A stretch of 64,000 nt of DNA from Takakia lepidozioides (GCA_030704615.1 CM060731.1:4898001-4962000); one strand, 5' to 3'. Numbered from the stretch's first letter, positions 45,146 through 57,268 are shown. Notes: a model not told the origin generated them from the letters alone. Program-made: numbers and translations.

Positions 45146-45206
45146 ATGTACTCATAAGCCGACGTTTGCCGTAGCCTTTTGACCCCGTGCCCAGTTTGAG
45201 CGGAAC
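45146..45206 (-). mobile_element. Mini LINE-A end (61 bp), copy c
   Basis: The LINE-A terminus in minus orientation with a few internal changes and a short deletion. It is flanked by the 12-base duplication agacacgagaga (45134-45145 and 45207-45218) inside a GA-rich stretch. Confidence 0.82.
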
Positions 45207-45235
45207 AGACACGAGAGAGAGCGAGAGAGAGAACG

Positions 45236-45400
45236 AAATGAAATGAAATGGTGCTTTATAATGTCCGCAGAAAGCTCATACAGCTTATGGGACAAAATGG
45301 AAGAAAGCATGAGAGAGGAACAAATCCAGAACCCAAGAATAAGAACTAATGTTCTAGCGATTGTCTAAGGGCGAAGGCCTCATGCAGGTAGGCTGCAGAG
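45236..45400 (-). mobile_element. LINE-B 3' end
   Basis: ATTTC-type tail at left (gaaatgaaatgaaatggtgc), then tttataatgtccgcagaaag, ctcatacagcttatgggaca and a body up to the gaaggcctcatgcagg phrase. Inserted into the same GA-rich stretch as mini LINE-A copy c. Confidence 0.8.
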
Positions 45401-45404
45401 AGAG

Positions 45405-45438
45405 AAATGAAAAGAAATGGAATGGTGCTTTATACGAG
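45405..45438 (-). mobile_element. Ultrashort LINE-B end
   Basis: Only aaatgaaaagaaatggaatg followed by gtgctttata remains, bracketed by gagaga tracts on both sides. Confidence 0.6.
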
Positions 45439-46860
45439 CGAGAGAGAGAGAGAGAGACATCTGCAGGATGGAGGCAAGTTCAATGAGATTATCTCTATGC
45501 TCTGCCCTTAAGGCGGACTTAGTAAACTTCATGGTCCCTGCATGACAAAAAAAATGCCTAGATTGTGAGATTAAGTTGATCCCAGATAGTTTTTCCCTCA
45601 TAATAAGCCCTGGTGGAAACTAAAGAACCACTGAAAACAGAATTCTAGAGTTGTGAGAATTACAGAAGTAATGAAGTAGCTCACACTGCAAGCTCAGGCA
45701 CTTCCAAGTTGTGTCAAGAAAAGTGGTCAAGGGATGGAACCCCAACCATGTATAACTATGGGGCACTCGAAAGAAAAATGTTATTAGTCAGAGCTCTGTG
45801 GCAAATGTACCAAGAGACAAGAATGTCGTACCAAAAACTCGAGAGCCAGACACTGCCAATTCCTCAATATGCCCTAATAGCTATTAGTGGGATACTGCTA
45901 ACATATCCCAATCTGACTATCTCCTATCCACCAGGGTTTGGAAGCTGTAATGCCATACACACAGATAACAAAAATTGGGTTACAGAGCGCAAGCATTATG
46001 GGTGGTAAACAACAGGTAAACAAGCATAAGGAACATCACAGACAAAGTTCAAAGCAAGAGGTTTATCATGTCAGTAGACATGTTCCCCAGTTTATTATGC
46101 ATATGACACTTTTGTCAATGGTGGCGTGCACCCCTTTGATTTGTGGGAGGGGGGGCCCTCGGGGATGCACATGCTGTTATGAAGAAACAAGACATTCAGT
46201 TTCTGTCTGTTTCTACCTCTACAAATGGTGGTAATTTTCGGTAAACACTTTCTGCCCTTACTAATCATCTTATGGGGCAGGATTTTATACAGCAGAACCT
46301 ACCGTAGTAAAAGGAGTCTAACCTCATCAAAATGAACCTCCATAAGTAGCATGGCCCTCATGGCTGTCCCTATGGATCTTTTCTCATAGAGTGAGGAGCA
46401 GATAATCATGGGAGAGCAAGGCCCACTAAAAGAAAGCTCTTTCTTCTACTTTCCAAACCTATGTGACAACCTGCATGTCACACAAACTAGTTTGATTCGC
46501 ATTGTTGTCTCTCTCTAGGCATCTTGGCAGCACCTATGGTGGACGTCTTTTTACCAAATCACCAAAAATATTCTCACACCCAAATCCTTATGTTACAAGA
46601 TAAAACTCACTACACTCCAACTCTGTTTCTCCCAGTACCATGGACTGGCAACAAAGATACTGCCATCAAACCCCAGTCTCTGTGAACAAATCCAATAGCT
46701 CCAGTGTCTGCATGCATAGAGATAAGTCAACAACGGCAGTACATCACTTCCAGAAATAAGGATGAATAAACATGCCGTAAAAAGGGAGAGCACAGATAGC
46801 AGTGAAACCAGTAAGGAGAAAAGTGAGATCACAGGAGAGGGAAAGAGAGAGGGAGAGGAC

Positions 46861-48999
46861 CTCTGGAACAGAAAGCTGAAGGCGGAATTTTGGGCCATCA
46901 TAGTGGTGCAGCACAGGCCTGAAAGCATCCTCTTCCAGTGGCTTGCACTGTTGACGGATACGGATTCGTACCTGGAGATTGCCACAAAGAGAACCAGCCA
47001 GACGTGTTGGCTTCATTAGCAACTTCATGCCAGAGAGGAAGGTCAACAGTGGCCTGCATGCCCGCTAACTAGAAGTAACTGCAGTGCCTTTGATAGAGGT
47101 TGGCATACAGACACAAGCACATACCAATACCTTGTTTAAGTGGATGATTTAGTCTTGAAGAAAGACCCTTCAGCAGACAAGATCTCTCTCAAAGCCCTTC
47201 TGCACATCACCTCAACAGTACAATGAAACCATAAATTAAAGAAGAACACCCAGGTCAAAATATAACACCGACCTGAGCTGGGAATCTAGATTCACCACGA
47301 CATTTTTTGTCTTCCCAAGCTGTCGGATCTATATTAGAACCACCAAAACTCGAAGCCTGCAACCACAATACATGGTAGACCAGTGAATTCCTAATAGATG
47401 TGCATGGAGATTAGAAAGCTGGGAAAAAAGAACACCAAGGCACTACATCTAATACATGCCCCAGTTGAATCACATGCTCATATTTGTCTCCTCATCCCTT
47501 TGCCTGTACTGAAGGAAATGTCAACATCATACCGGATATGGTGTCCTCACTATTGAAAAAAGAACATTTGGAGCACAAACCCTGCCATCTCCATAACATA
47601 CTGGATTCACTTTTCGGACAAGAACAGTATATGCTAGACCTGTGATATTGCCAGCAGGTGCTTAAGGACTTGACAGGTTTAAGTAGTAGTCCGGCGGTCA
47701 TTGGTAAATCATTTCCAGGATTGCTTGGGGACAAAGTTTGTGGCATGGCAGCTGCCAAAATCACACCCAAGCACCCCGTTTCTTGGATCAGGCTAAACTG
47801 GAAGAAAATAAAGTAACAATGCACCATCCTGACATCAAGGATGACAGATATAGAATGCACCAAACCTGAGAGTCCCAACCCTGATGTAGGCAGCAACAGG
47901 AGGAAATATGCAAGTGCCCACCCCATGGGAAATGATCAGTCTGTCCCGAACCACAGAACACAGAACAAGATTCACAAGGGAGATTGATTGAAGCTTCAAC
48001 TCCAGCATACCTCAAAAATCCCATGAAGCTGGTGGGTGGTGTAGTTGTACAGAAAGAGAGGAAGGCCAGGTTGGATTGCACGGACTGAATCCCTGTATCT
48101 CTGTGGTAACCCTGCAATTGTTAGCAGCAATGTCTTTGTCAGAATCCATGTTCAGTTCAACCAAAAAAAGGATCTGCTACAGTTGTGTCATACTGAGAAC
48201 AAAGAATGGTATGTAGCTGCAGCCTCAGTTTCAGCACACATGCTGTGATGCTGTTCTGCAGAGGTAAAACTAGCTAACCGGACTTTCCATACCTACACCT
48301 CTCTCCCCTATTACATTTAATCAGGAAAATGATCTGAATTACAACTCCATCAATACATGCAAATGCTAACAAGCTTGGTCAGATACTAGAAACAGATCAT
48401 AAATTTGACCACTTCCTCCCATCAAACAAAATCTTCAGCTAAAACAACAACATCATCAAGTGCATGCTTATAAAAGACCGGAGAACAATTGCCCATTATG
48501 AAAAGAAATAAGTTTGACGTGATTCTGCAAACACAATTGGAAATGTAACGAGTACAAAATCTTCAACACAATTGACGTTGAATTCGACTGCGCATGGCTT
48601 TTCCTCCATCCACTTTTTCCACAGCTACATGAAGCTTACACGCTGTCTTCTCTCTTCTCTGTCCAGACGAGACTTACACGTGCACTCTATTCGTAAACTT
48701 TCCCGCTCAAACTGGGCGCGGGGTCAATGGCCACAAGGCTACGGCAAACAACGTCTTATGAGTACAATCTATTCGTAAACTGTACGCTCTCCAAATAAGG
48801 CATATCAAGTATATGAACCTGACTCACCAAAAAGTTGTCGCTTGAGATCTTCCTGCATGGTGTCATTGTTGCAAACAAATATGTAGCCTCCCAGCGTCTC
48901 ATGTCGCGGGAGCATCTCTGTGGGGGGAAGTGACTTGAATCGCTTGTCGTGACTGCTGGTGATCTGGAACGGGGTGTTTCCATTGAACACCCCAGTCAT
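46861..48999 (-). CDS. DCD (development and cell death) domain protein, four exons seen
   Basis: Plant-specific DCD domain, found in N-rich and related stress/cell-death proteins. Exons: 48999-48828, 48111-48011, 47356-47273 and 46971-46861; phases 1, 0 and 0 join cleanly to 156 codons. Domain landmarks in order: TEMLPRHETLGGYIFVCNND, TMQEDLKRQLFG, LPQRYRDSVRAIQPGLPLFL, YNYTTHQLHGIFE, SSFGGSNIDPTAWEDKKCRG, ESRFPAQVRIR, and PLEEDAFRPVLHHYDGPKFR. The domain is complete. The ATG at 48999 is the first in frame, but the open frame runs on to about 49377, so the true start may be upstream. The donor after 46861 (gtcctc) is weak and the C-terminal exons were not found. Mini LINE-A copy d lies in the first intron. 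Confidence 0.88.
48700..48767 (+). mobile_element. Mini LINE-A end (68 bp), copy d
   Basis: Plus-oriented terminal 68 bp of LINE-A (ttcccgctcaaactgggc ... gagtacaa). It is flanked by the 14-base duplication tctattcgtaaact (48686-48699 and 48768-48781), in the first intron of the DCD gene, about 60 bp from the splice donor. Confidence 0.92.
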
Positions 49000-51900
49000 T
49001 GAGGCTGTGGTCGCCTTTTGCTCCCCGGAAGATTGTTTGCGCTCTCCGACTGATTGTTTTGAAGCCCGTCGGCCCTCTCCCACTGCTCTCTTGAACTCGC
49101 CCCCAGCCGCTTGCTTTGTGTCTCCCAGCTGGGTGAGTTGCCTGTCCAAAATCCCTGGCTGCCTAGTAGCGGCAGCAAGGGTGGTAGTCCAGTTCTGGTC
49201 CCCCGTTCCTTCTCCCGAACCCCCAGTTCCTTCCCCAAAAAGCCAGATCTGATATGGACGCGCCAGCGGTGCTGAGTTGAAGGACCTACGAGAGAAAAAG
49301 GTGCGAGAGGTGAGGTGCGCGACGCCTGAAACTTGCTGAAAAGAACCAGAACCTTGGTGAAAGAAACTAGGAAACACCAGCTACGATGATGGATAGTAGT
49401 GATCCGAGCCACGAGCCCTGACAAAGCTGAGTGCTCCCAGGCTTCAGCTGCTATTATATTCATTTAAAACTTCATGTAGTCCTTGATTGAGCCGTGCATC
49501 AGTTTCCCAAAGAGAAACCTGCCCTTTCTATCCAAGTAACGTCCTGTCGAAACATCGTCGAGAGCATTATCAGGGAAAATATGTCTCCAAGATAGTGCTT
49601 TGAATCAGATTTCTTGAGTCTGTTCGTCGTTTCCAGACAGGCACAATTTTAGTTTGCAGAGTGATGCACGCCAGGAGGAAGATAAACCCTGTACTCCTCC
49701 TAACACTTCAGATATCAAATCGCGCTTTCTTCGAATGCTAAGGCCTCACTCTTCACCTTGGCACGTACGAACAAGATATCTCTTCATTGAAGCCTGGTGA
49801 ATCAATTGTCTTCATTGCCTTTAGTACGGCAATCGAACTCTGGCCCCTTTCAAATGCAATAGACCGGCGGCGGAGTGCTTGAAGATGCTGAATACCTAGA
49901 GTATCGCACAGGAATAAAAATGCTACACAAAAATCAGCCAACAATTTAGAAGAAGAAAGAAGTGGTTCCACCAATAAAGCATGCCCCGGCAGAGAGGCAA
50001 TCCTCGCAGAAGATGCTTACTACGTAACAAGGAAAAACGAAAAAACTAACAGTAGAAGAGACTAAACGAGAGAATATGAAACAAGCTAAACACGATATCA
50101 AATTTCACATTTCTAGCAGACCATACCACACCACACGACGGGGGGGGACAATCGACTGAAACGTATACAACAAATGCATGAACGCAAGATCGAGCGCAGC
50201 ATAAGAACGCGATTGAAGAGAAAGCTAGTGAGGAAAAACATACCAGAAAAAAGGAGTGCAAACGATAAATTTCGCACAATCAACACAATATTTTCAACAT
50301 GATCCAATGTGCAAACGGAGCACACATGAAAGACCAAAACAAAACCAAGAGAGACGGAATACAAGAGAGGAGAGGGCGGCGAGCGAAGAAGCGAAGAAGA
50401 GAGGAACAAGACAAGGACTCCAATCCGCGTCACGCTGCCCAACAAAGCCCGCCTCACTACTCACTAAAACCTTCGCTCGCCTTACCACCTTACTACTCAC
50501 TACTCAACTCACTACTCGTATCACTAAGCCTGCCCCGACCTTCTCGCGACTGTGCATGTAACATTACTTTACTACGGGTTTTACCCTCCCGTTCACTGGA
50601 TGCAGCCGGTAAATCCTGGCTTTGCACTACCGGCTGCCTCGGCGGCTTCAGCAGGCATGCAAAACAGTTGCATCTGCATCTTCTTTAGTGGCACCGGCTG
50701 CGGATTAGCGCCAAAGTGTGAGCAGTACGAGTCAGTGGGCAGTTGTTGCGTCCACGAGTGATTAGTGAATTAGATTAGTGAATTAGGTTAGTGATGCAGA
50801 CCCAGGCTCACTCACTGCTTTGCATACCTTACCTGTCTGCTAAAGGAATTTTGTTGGTGGATTGGAGTGAGAGTGGAAATGACTGATGATTCAACGTAAG
50901 TTGGCAGGCTCTTAGTACCTAGTCCGCAATTTGACAAGTCTGTTTTACTGTATTTACATGTATACCAGAGGTGACAGTCTGCGTCACGGTGGTGAGGAAC
51001 AAGAGCTTGTTATTCTCATCAGATATTATTTGCATGCTACATAGCAAAACGAATGAAGTGCACCGCACTGCATCGTGGTGGCCTTGTCGCACTATGAACT
51101 GATGTGTAAGATTTGCATGAAAAATGTTTGTATTCCATCAATTGAACTAACCGTGCTGCGGATAACACCAAGGGGAGGGCATAAAGGTCGTCCGTTTATT
51201 GGTGAATATTACGTTTGCATGACCGCGAACCATGCCTATTATCTAGAAGGTCTGTAATCCAAGATTCCACAAAGATCTTGTGGTCCTACCATCCATCCGC
51301 ACAATCACCACCTACAATATTTTAACAACTACGGACATGATTATTATTATACACACCATGTCATTCCGTCTTCAGTTGGTTCTTTCAAGTGCTGTTGTTG
51401 TGATTGGTTGGTTTATATACTCTGTGGTCATTTTGCTTGGCATGGCTCCACGGGAACACTCATGTTCATGCAAAGTAATTGGTGAAAGTGAGTCTGCTAT
51501 TTGAGGAATGGTCGAAAACAAACGTCATAACTTAATCGACCTTCCATGACGCCAACAGCCCATCACGCAGTAGGCGAACGGTCAACAAATCTACCTACAC
51601 TACACTGTGTGAATGACGAATTTGGCATGATAAAGGAGGAAAGCCTACAACCGGATCACTCAGGAGAAATAACAATAGAAAGGAGGCGTGCGGGCGTGTG
51701 CGCTTTATGTAGCCCGTCGCACGACCCGCAGCAGCCGGTGACGCGGTCGCACGTAAGCCCTAAAGGCTGCGCGGTTGGCTGCGGCGACCCACGTTCCCAT
51801 GGGCTGAGTGGTTCGCAGCACGGGAACGTGCTGCGATTCAACGACCGAGTCCTGTGGCGGGCTGAGGCGGTTCTCCGACCGGGGTTATCCGGTCACTCTC

Positions 51901-53150
51901 AGGACAGGGGGCGGGGCCCCGGTATCTAATTATGCGGGACTCGGTAACCGAGACGGTCGGTGACCGCAAGGCTGGATCTTTGGATGAAAAGAATGGTCTC
52001 GGATGAAAAGTACACTGACGTCCCGACCAGGCGTACCTGCCGTTGCCGTCCGTCCGATCTGGGGTGTCTGTCTCTGTTGTGGGCTTTGAACGGAATGACA
52101 TGTCTAACCTGCACACCACAAATAGCTTGTGGTGATTCAAACCCTAATCACAACTTACAGCTCATTGACCAGTCTTCTCTCTCCAGAGACCATGTGTTGG
52201 ATGCAGTAGCAGGGTACTGGCACCCATGCTCTTGTCATGACAGTTTTTGCAAACTCAAAATTGGGCGGCAGGAGGTGAAGAGGACGAGCATTTGAACTCA
52301 GAACAAGGTGGCAATGCAGGTGATTGGTCAGGGAATGGAGCATTGGTGTGGAGAAAGTGAGGTATCTTTGATGAGCTTTTGGCATGATAGTGATTCCTTC
52401 TTTTTGTACACAATGACTGAGCAACAGAATGCAAGTTTGAACTTATGCAATTATGGCGCGAGAAAGAGCCCGGTTTCAAGTGCCGCCCTGGGTTTGGGAA
52501 ATGCTTCACGAGTGTCCCGCTGGAAGGGAGAGGGAGCATTGGCCATGACAAGTCTAGTGCCATGTGCGGCAAGCAGACGTGGTGGTCTGGCAAGGCCAAG
52601 GGAATTGTTGCTGGCAGGCTTTGGAGAAAGCTGATCAAAGAGTGGATGATGGCCTACCCAATGCCCATCACTTGATCAATTCACACTCGCCATTTTGCTG
52701 TCCCATGTCCCCGAATTCTGTGATGCTGTCAGAACCTGCTAGGGCTGGACTGGCCGCCACACCCACCGGCTGCAGCCGGTGGCAGACAACAACCTGACGC
52801 GCCGGCGGCCTGCACGGGCGCAGGGATTTGGCGGATGAAGGTCAAGTGTTTTGTTTCAATTTTTCCAAAATCGCCACAAGGGCCAAATGTCAGTTTTGCC
52901 ATTGCCCATGTGGCGAGAAAAAGGAGATGGAAGTTTACAAAAGTGGCAATATAACAGGTGGCACGGTGGCATTTCTTAACGGAACACAATAGGAATAAGG
53001 TGGGAACTTAGTGGGCTCGTGCGATCTGACGGTACTTTCGCCGTGTTCAGGTAGCTGGGCTTTGCCGGCGGGGCCACTGTCAAATCTTCCCCACATCTCT
53101 TACCCGGGATTCACTATCAATACATTATAATGCAGGAGGATGTCAAGCAG
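49000..53150. other. DCD upstream region and intergenic DNA
   Basis: Includes the likely promoter of the DCD gene. Around 50455-50525 there is a short run of ctcactactcactactc-type repeats. GC-rich segments occur near 51700-51930 and 52740-52810. No frame resembles a known protein, and no rRNA or tRNA sequence was recognised. Confidence 0.35.
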
Positions 53151-53221
53151 TGTGAGAGTTCGCCTAACGTATTGGTAAGGTGATGGCAGTACGGGCGGAG
53201 AGGTGCAAGTGCAATTGTTGA

Positions 53222-53530
53222 TGGGTGGCTCATGTAACCCTGGATAGTGTAACCTGGACTGTGTAACTCCAGCTAGTGCAAGGGGGCCTTGTATACTTCC
53301 AGCTAGTGTAATCGTGGGACCTGTAGCATGTGTAACTCCTCTTAGGCCATTTTATATTTAGCCAAATTTCGAGACCAAGTGTGAGTTACACGTGGTGGAA
53401 TTACACTCCCTGCCATGTAAACCAAGTGGAGTTACATACATACCCCCCATCGTGTAACCTCGAGTGTAGTTTACACTCCCTCCCATGTAACCCAGTGTCA
53501 CCCCCACTCTAGTTACACTCCCTTCAGTTC
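53222..53530. repeat. Cluster of TGTAAC/GTTACA motifs in both orientations
   Basis: At least ten occurrences of tgtaac, gtgtaactcc, gagttacac or ttacactccc lie within about 300 bp, on both strands, spaced roughly 15-40 bp. The region is non-coding. It looks like a degenerate minisatellite or a dense array of inverted binding-site-like motifs. Confidence 0.7.
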
Positions 53531-53868
53531 CATGTCATTCTTGAGAGAGGGTGGGGAAGTTTTAACATGCCAGAAACCGGCATACAGTCCTGGCAGAGAT
53601 TGCAAGTGTAATTTCAATTCTTACATTATTCCTAGTGTTCTCCCGTTTTAATAGGCCCACGTAGGCAAGAAAAATCAAGCTCAAGATATTAAGCTACTGG
53701 CGCTTTCTGGCGAATTTTTCGATTTATTCCTTCAATGTTCAAGTATCAAAAAAAAAACGTTCAAGTAGCTCACCCATTTTCCAAGGTCGAAATCTGGCGA
53801 TGTTTGGCGCCCGGAAATAAAAACTCTGTAAAGGCAAAGATAAAGATAAAGGTAGAGCTTCGATCAGT

Positions 53869-53884
53869 TAGTTAGTTAGTTAGT
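53869..53884. repeat. (AGTT)n tetranucleotide repeat
   Basis: Four to five AGTT units. Simple sequence, with no other feature attached. Confidence 0.8.
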
Positions 53885-54540
53885 TTCCTTTCCCAAAAAG
53901 TAGTTACTTGTATGCAGATGATATTTTTGGGAAATGTGGTGACCGGAGACCGGGTGAGCAATGGTGGGCAGAGGAGCGTGAGCGTCACGGGTCCTCTGTC
54001 GTCTCCCCCGGCCCGTGCCATCACGTGCCCTCTGGGCGCTGGGCAAGCCAGGCCTGGTGGCGAGGCTAGGTCAATGTCGGTGCTGCTCTGACGCATGCGT
54101 ATTGGGCCGTGGCCCCCCTTCATGCCGACCCTCGGGGCAGCGCCCATGTGGCTTCCACCCTCTCTCAGGAAAGCTGCGTGCATTGAAAGCAACGTAGAGC
54201 TGTATGTGGCTTGTGCTGGGTTGAAGGGCTTGCTAACAATCTGCTCTAATCTAGGATCGGTCATACTGAACGTTGAAGTTGAAGTTGAAGAAAGAAAGCG
54301 ACGCACCCTAATCCTAATTTGTCAAGAACATATAATGTCGTGGCAATGAACAGTATTCTAGTCTACTACCATGGTGGATAGTAAAGGAGACATGTTCATC
54401 GGTGACAGAGAGAGTAGCAGTGTGGAGAACATGAGCAACTCCGATGCAACAGTTCTATTCTGGCCAATGAGATGCAGTTGAGTTGTTTGAATGTTGGTTG
54501 AGTTGGAGGGAATGACAAATACTGTCCAAAGACAACGTAC

Positions 54541-54668
54541 CTTTAAACATTATGGTAGCAAGGCCTGCTCGTGGCCATGGGGTGGTCAACACGAATGAAG
54601 ATTGTGGAATCTCCTGATGGTGAACAAGCCTTTGTTCAAGAACAGTTGGTCTAGCTTCCATGTCAAGG
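54541..54668 (-). CDS. Possible isolated exon, unrecognised
   Basis: The minus-strand frame reads FLDMEARPTVLEQRLVHHQE, then IPQSSFVLTTPWPRAGLATI. A plausible acceptor (tttctaag) precedes it and a strong donor (aaag/gtacgt, exon end 54541) follows. Orientation fits the IQ-motif gene at 57.3-63.8 kb, of which it could be a downstream exon, but phase continuity was not shown. No domain is recognised. Confidence 0.35.
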
Positions 54669-54699
54669 AAGCTTAGAAATCAAACAATGCTGGCAATAC

Positions 54700-56480
54700 G
54701 AAGAAAAACAACTGCACAAGACAATCACATTCAACGCAACTCACTCTAACGGTAAGGCCCCCACTCAGCTCTATACCAACAACTACCTAGCATATTTTGA
54801 ACTACTACAAAACCACTAAAAGATGCTGCTGAGAAAAACACGGAGCAAAATTTCAGCAGTTGCAAACAAGGCAACCATCAATCCCGGGTAGAAATAAAGG
54901 TGAGGCAATCATGTTGCAGGCGCGATGCTCTCCCTTCTTGTTTCAACACTTGTTGTAGTACACTCTTCTGCAGTCAAAGCATTTCACAATCCTCCCAGTT
55001 AGACTTTCAGTACCAATTCTTGGAAAATGTGACCCCCTCCACCTACAGAGGCAACAAAGGCCACATTATAGTACAGCATTGGCGAAATGCTGGGCTATGC
55101 CGATGGTACTTGTTCCATTTAATAAAATTTAATAAAATCTCCAGATATTATATTGTAGAACTCACTTTACATATCTCACAAAAATCAGATCTTACCCAAA
55201 GTGCTCAGGTATGCTACTACTAGGATCACTGATTTTCTGGTTGTTTCCATGAAGGAAGGAGCCAGTTTCAATGTCCATGACGCTGTACATGGACCATTCA
55301 AATAGACCTTATTAATGAATAACGCAGTGAACATCCTGGCACAAAGCAGTCCAGAACTCCCCCGGACAACTGCTTTTGTAAATCTTCATGAACTGGTGCC
55401 TGTGTGAAGTGATCCCTTTCATTTATTGTTGAGCAGAGCTTGTGATACTGCATTGGGGATCTGTTAAACTAAAGAATTGGATAAGAAAGTGATAAATCAT
55501 AACCTCCGCTATAGATCCAAAATAGCTCAGCAAAAGCCTGAAATAAATAATTTCCAACTTTTTCAGAAAAGCAGAACCATTATTCCAGGCATTTCAGTGG
55601 AAGAAGAGGGAGTGTCTAGGATACCCAAGAAAAGAGCCCAGGAGCAGCAACCCGAGTGCATTAGGTGTAGAGACAATGTAACCCAATCAAGTGTGCCTGC
55701 ATTCTCATACCCGAAGTATGCCTATCCATAAGTACTGCTCTGAGAAATAATGGAGGAGAGCATTGGGGGGCTACCTCGGTGAAAGAAGCCTGGAAAATAT
55801 GGGATGCAGGGTGAAGCCTCGGGATAATGGTTTCCTCCTGCAAATGTCGTTCCAGTTTCAGCTTTTAAATGAGCTAATGAAGGCCTTTGGTGTCCATGTT
55901 CAAGCAGTCATTTAACAGTGATCCTACCATCACAATCTCCCTAGAAGACCATCATTCATGAAACTTTGCAGTAGGATGATCAAAACCGGCTCCTAGACTT
56001 ACTCCAATCACATTCTTTTCGTGCAGTAGGACTTCCCAACAACTTGGAGAGAGATGAAGAATAAGGGTGTACCTGGCTTCTTGTGCCAAAAAGGCCGCTT
56101 AACGTAATGTTTTTACCTGCAAAATTCATAGCCATGACATCAAGCTCCCATTTTGAGAAAAATTACTGTGGATGGCAGGAGTAAGTCCCCAACCTCTTAA
56201 CAAGTAGACCACTGAGTCCCAGTCCATAGGGCCAGTTCCCGATATCCTGTATGTTAACAATAACATTTGAAAGAACAGAAATTGAAGAGAGAATACAAGA
56301 ATACAGAAGAATAATACACTCTATTCATATTTTCTTGAACACTCCATGCCGATGGTAGGTAAGCCAAAAGAGAAGGAAACTTAAGCATTTGGTATAAAGT
56401 CACCCACCACGTTTTCTGGAGACAACTTCATCAAACAACTTCTCCAACCCTCTGGAAGCAACTCGAATCTGCACTCCACC
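54700..56480. other. Non-coding, no feature recognised
   Basis: Short frames only; none has splice support or recognisable content. It may be intronic if 54541-54668 belongs to the gene upstream. Confidence 0.35.
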
Positions 56481-56487
56481 CTTCTTG

Positions 56488-56546
56488 TCCCATAAACTCT
56501 TCGAGCTTTCCGAGGACGTTATGAAGCACCATTTCATTTCATTTCT
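56488..56546 (+). mobile_element. Short LINE-B end
   Basis: tcccataaactcttcgagct, then ttccgaggacgttatgaagc, then an ATTTC tail; about 60 bp in plus orientation. Confidence 0.75.
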
Positions 56547-56721
56547 AAATCAGAGGGGGCATGCACTGTTCTCAAATTGCTGCGCATGCTAATTTCTGTA
56601 CCCTGGTTTCATGTGGATCCCATCTAACATACCTACATAAATCTGGAGAGTCCATATAATGACGAATTTTCCTCTGCTTTCAACTGTATTGTCAACATGG
56701 AACCATATTACCTTTTCTACT

Positions 56722-56758
56722 CCGCGGACGTTATAAAGTACCATTTCATTTCATTTCT
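56722..56758 (+). mobile_element. Ultrashort LINE-B end with short target duplication
   Basis: cgcggacgttataaagtacc plus ATTTC tail. The flank tttctactc occurs on both sides, a probable 8-9-base target duplication. Confidence 0.75.
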
Positions 56759-56797
56759 ACTCTCTTCCTCTATATATTTAGCATATGGTTCAAGCTG

Positions 56798-57192
56798 TTA
56801 GAGCTTCCACACCAGTGGCACGGTATATGGGTACATCAATTGCCATTTACCGAGGTATGTGCAGGGCCCGCCAGAAGATGGCGGGGCTGCAGGCGGAATG
56901 CTCCCCACCGGTGGCACGGTACCGGGCCCGCCAAACCTCCCGCTCGCCAATGTCTAACGTGTGGGATGCTCACTCATGACTGCTCGGCCAGATTAACTCC
57001 ACGTGTGTCTGACTTTGTGTAGCGTGGGAGATAGGGGGTCCGGAAGGACGCGCCAAGATACAGGGCCCGGTGGAAATTCCGTGGCCTGCATTTTAGCGTG
57101 CCCCAGTGAGGCTCCGTTTTTGTGGTTTTTCTCCCTGACAGGGTATTTTGCAGTTTCGGTGGCTGATAGCGGGCCCGGTGGGGATGCTCTAA
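56798..57192. mobile_element. MITE with ~18-bp terminal inverted repeats
   Basis: The left end TTAGAGCTTCCACACCAGTG and the reverse complement of the right end, TTAGAGCATCCCCACCGGGC, match at most of the first 18 positions. The outer TTA/TAA or inner TA may be the target duplication. That would fit a PIF/Harbinger- or Tc1/mariner-type non-autonomous element; the superfamily is not settled. Length is 395 bp, with no coding capacity. A related subterminal motif (gaatgctccccaccggtggc) occurs at about 56907. It lies about 75 bp beyond the exon at 57269-57398, possibly in an intron. Confidence 0.7.
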
Positions 57193-57268
57193 GATGAGCA
57201 ACTACACTAAACATGTAGGTTGAGAAATCACTTTTTATTACCCCCCCATAAGGCTGCTTGCTGCTTAC

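Noticed and set aside
50046-50279. Minus-strand frame with hydrophobic, Cys/Ser-rich translation
   Set aside because: Looks like a small membrane protein, but it overlaps other frames in both directions and is the kind of translation expected from A-rich DNA read in reverse. No start or splice support.
51546-52295. GC-rich segment, possible rRNA or gene remnant
   Set aside because: The composition suggested rDNA or coding sequence at first, but no conserved rRNA segment or protein domain could be recognised.
53872-54306. 144-codon minus-strand frame (contains MTDPRLEQIVSKPF)
   Set aside because: The DPRLE phrase recalls receptor-kinase C-termini, but nothing else of a kinase is present and there is no supporting splice context. 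The rest is GC-rich, low-information sequence.
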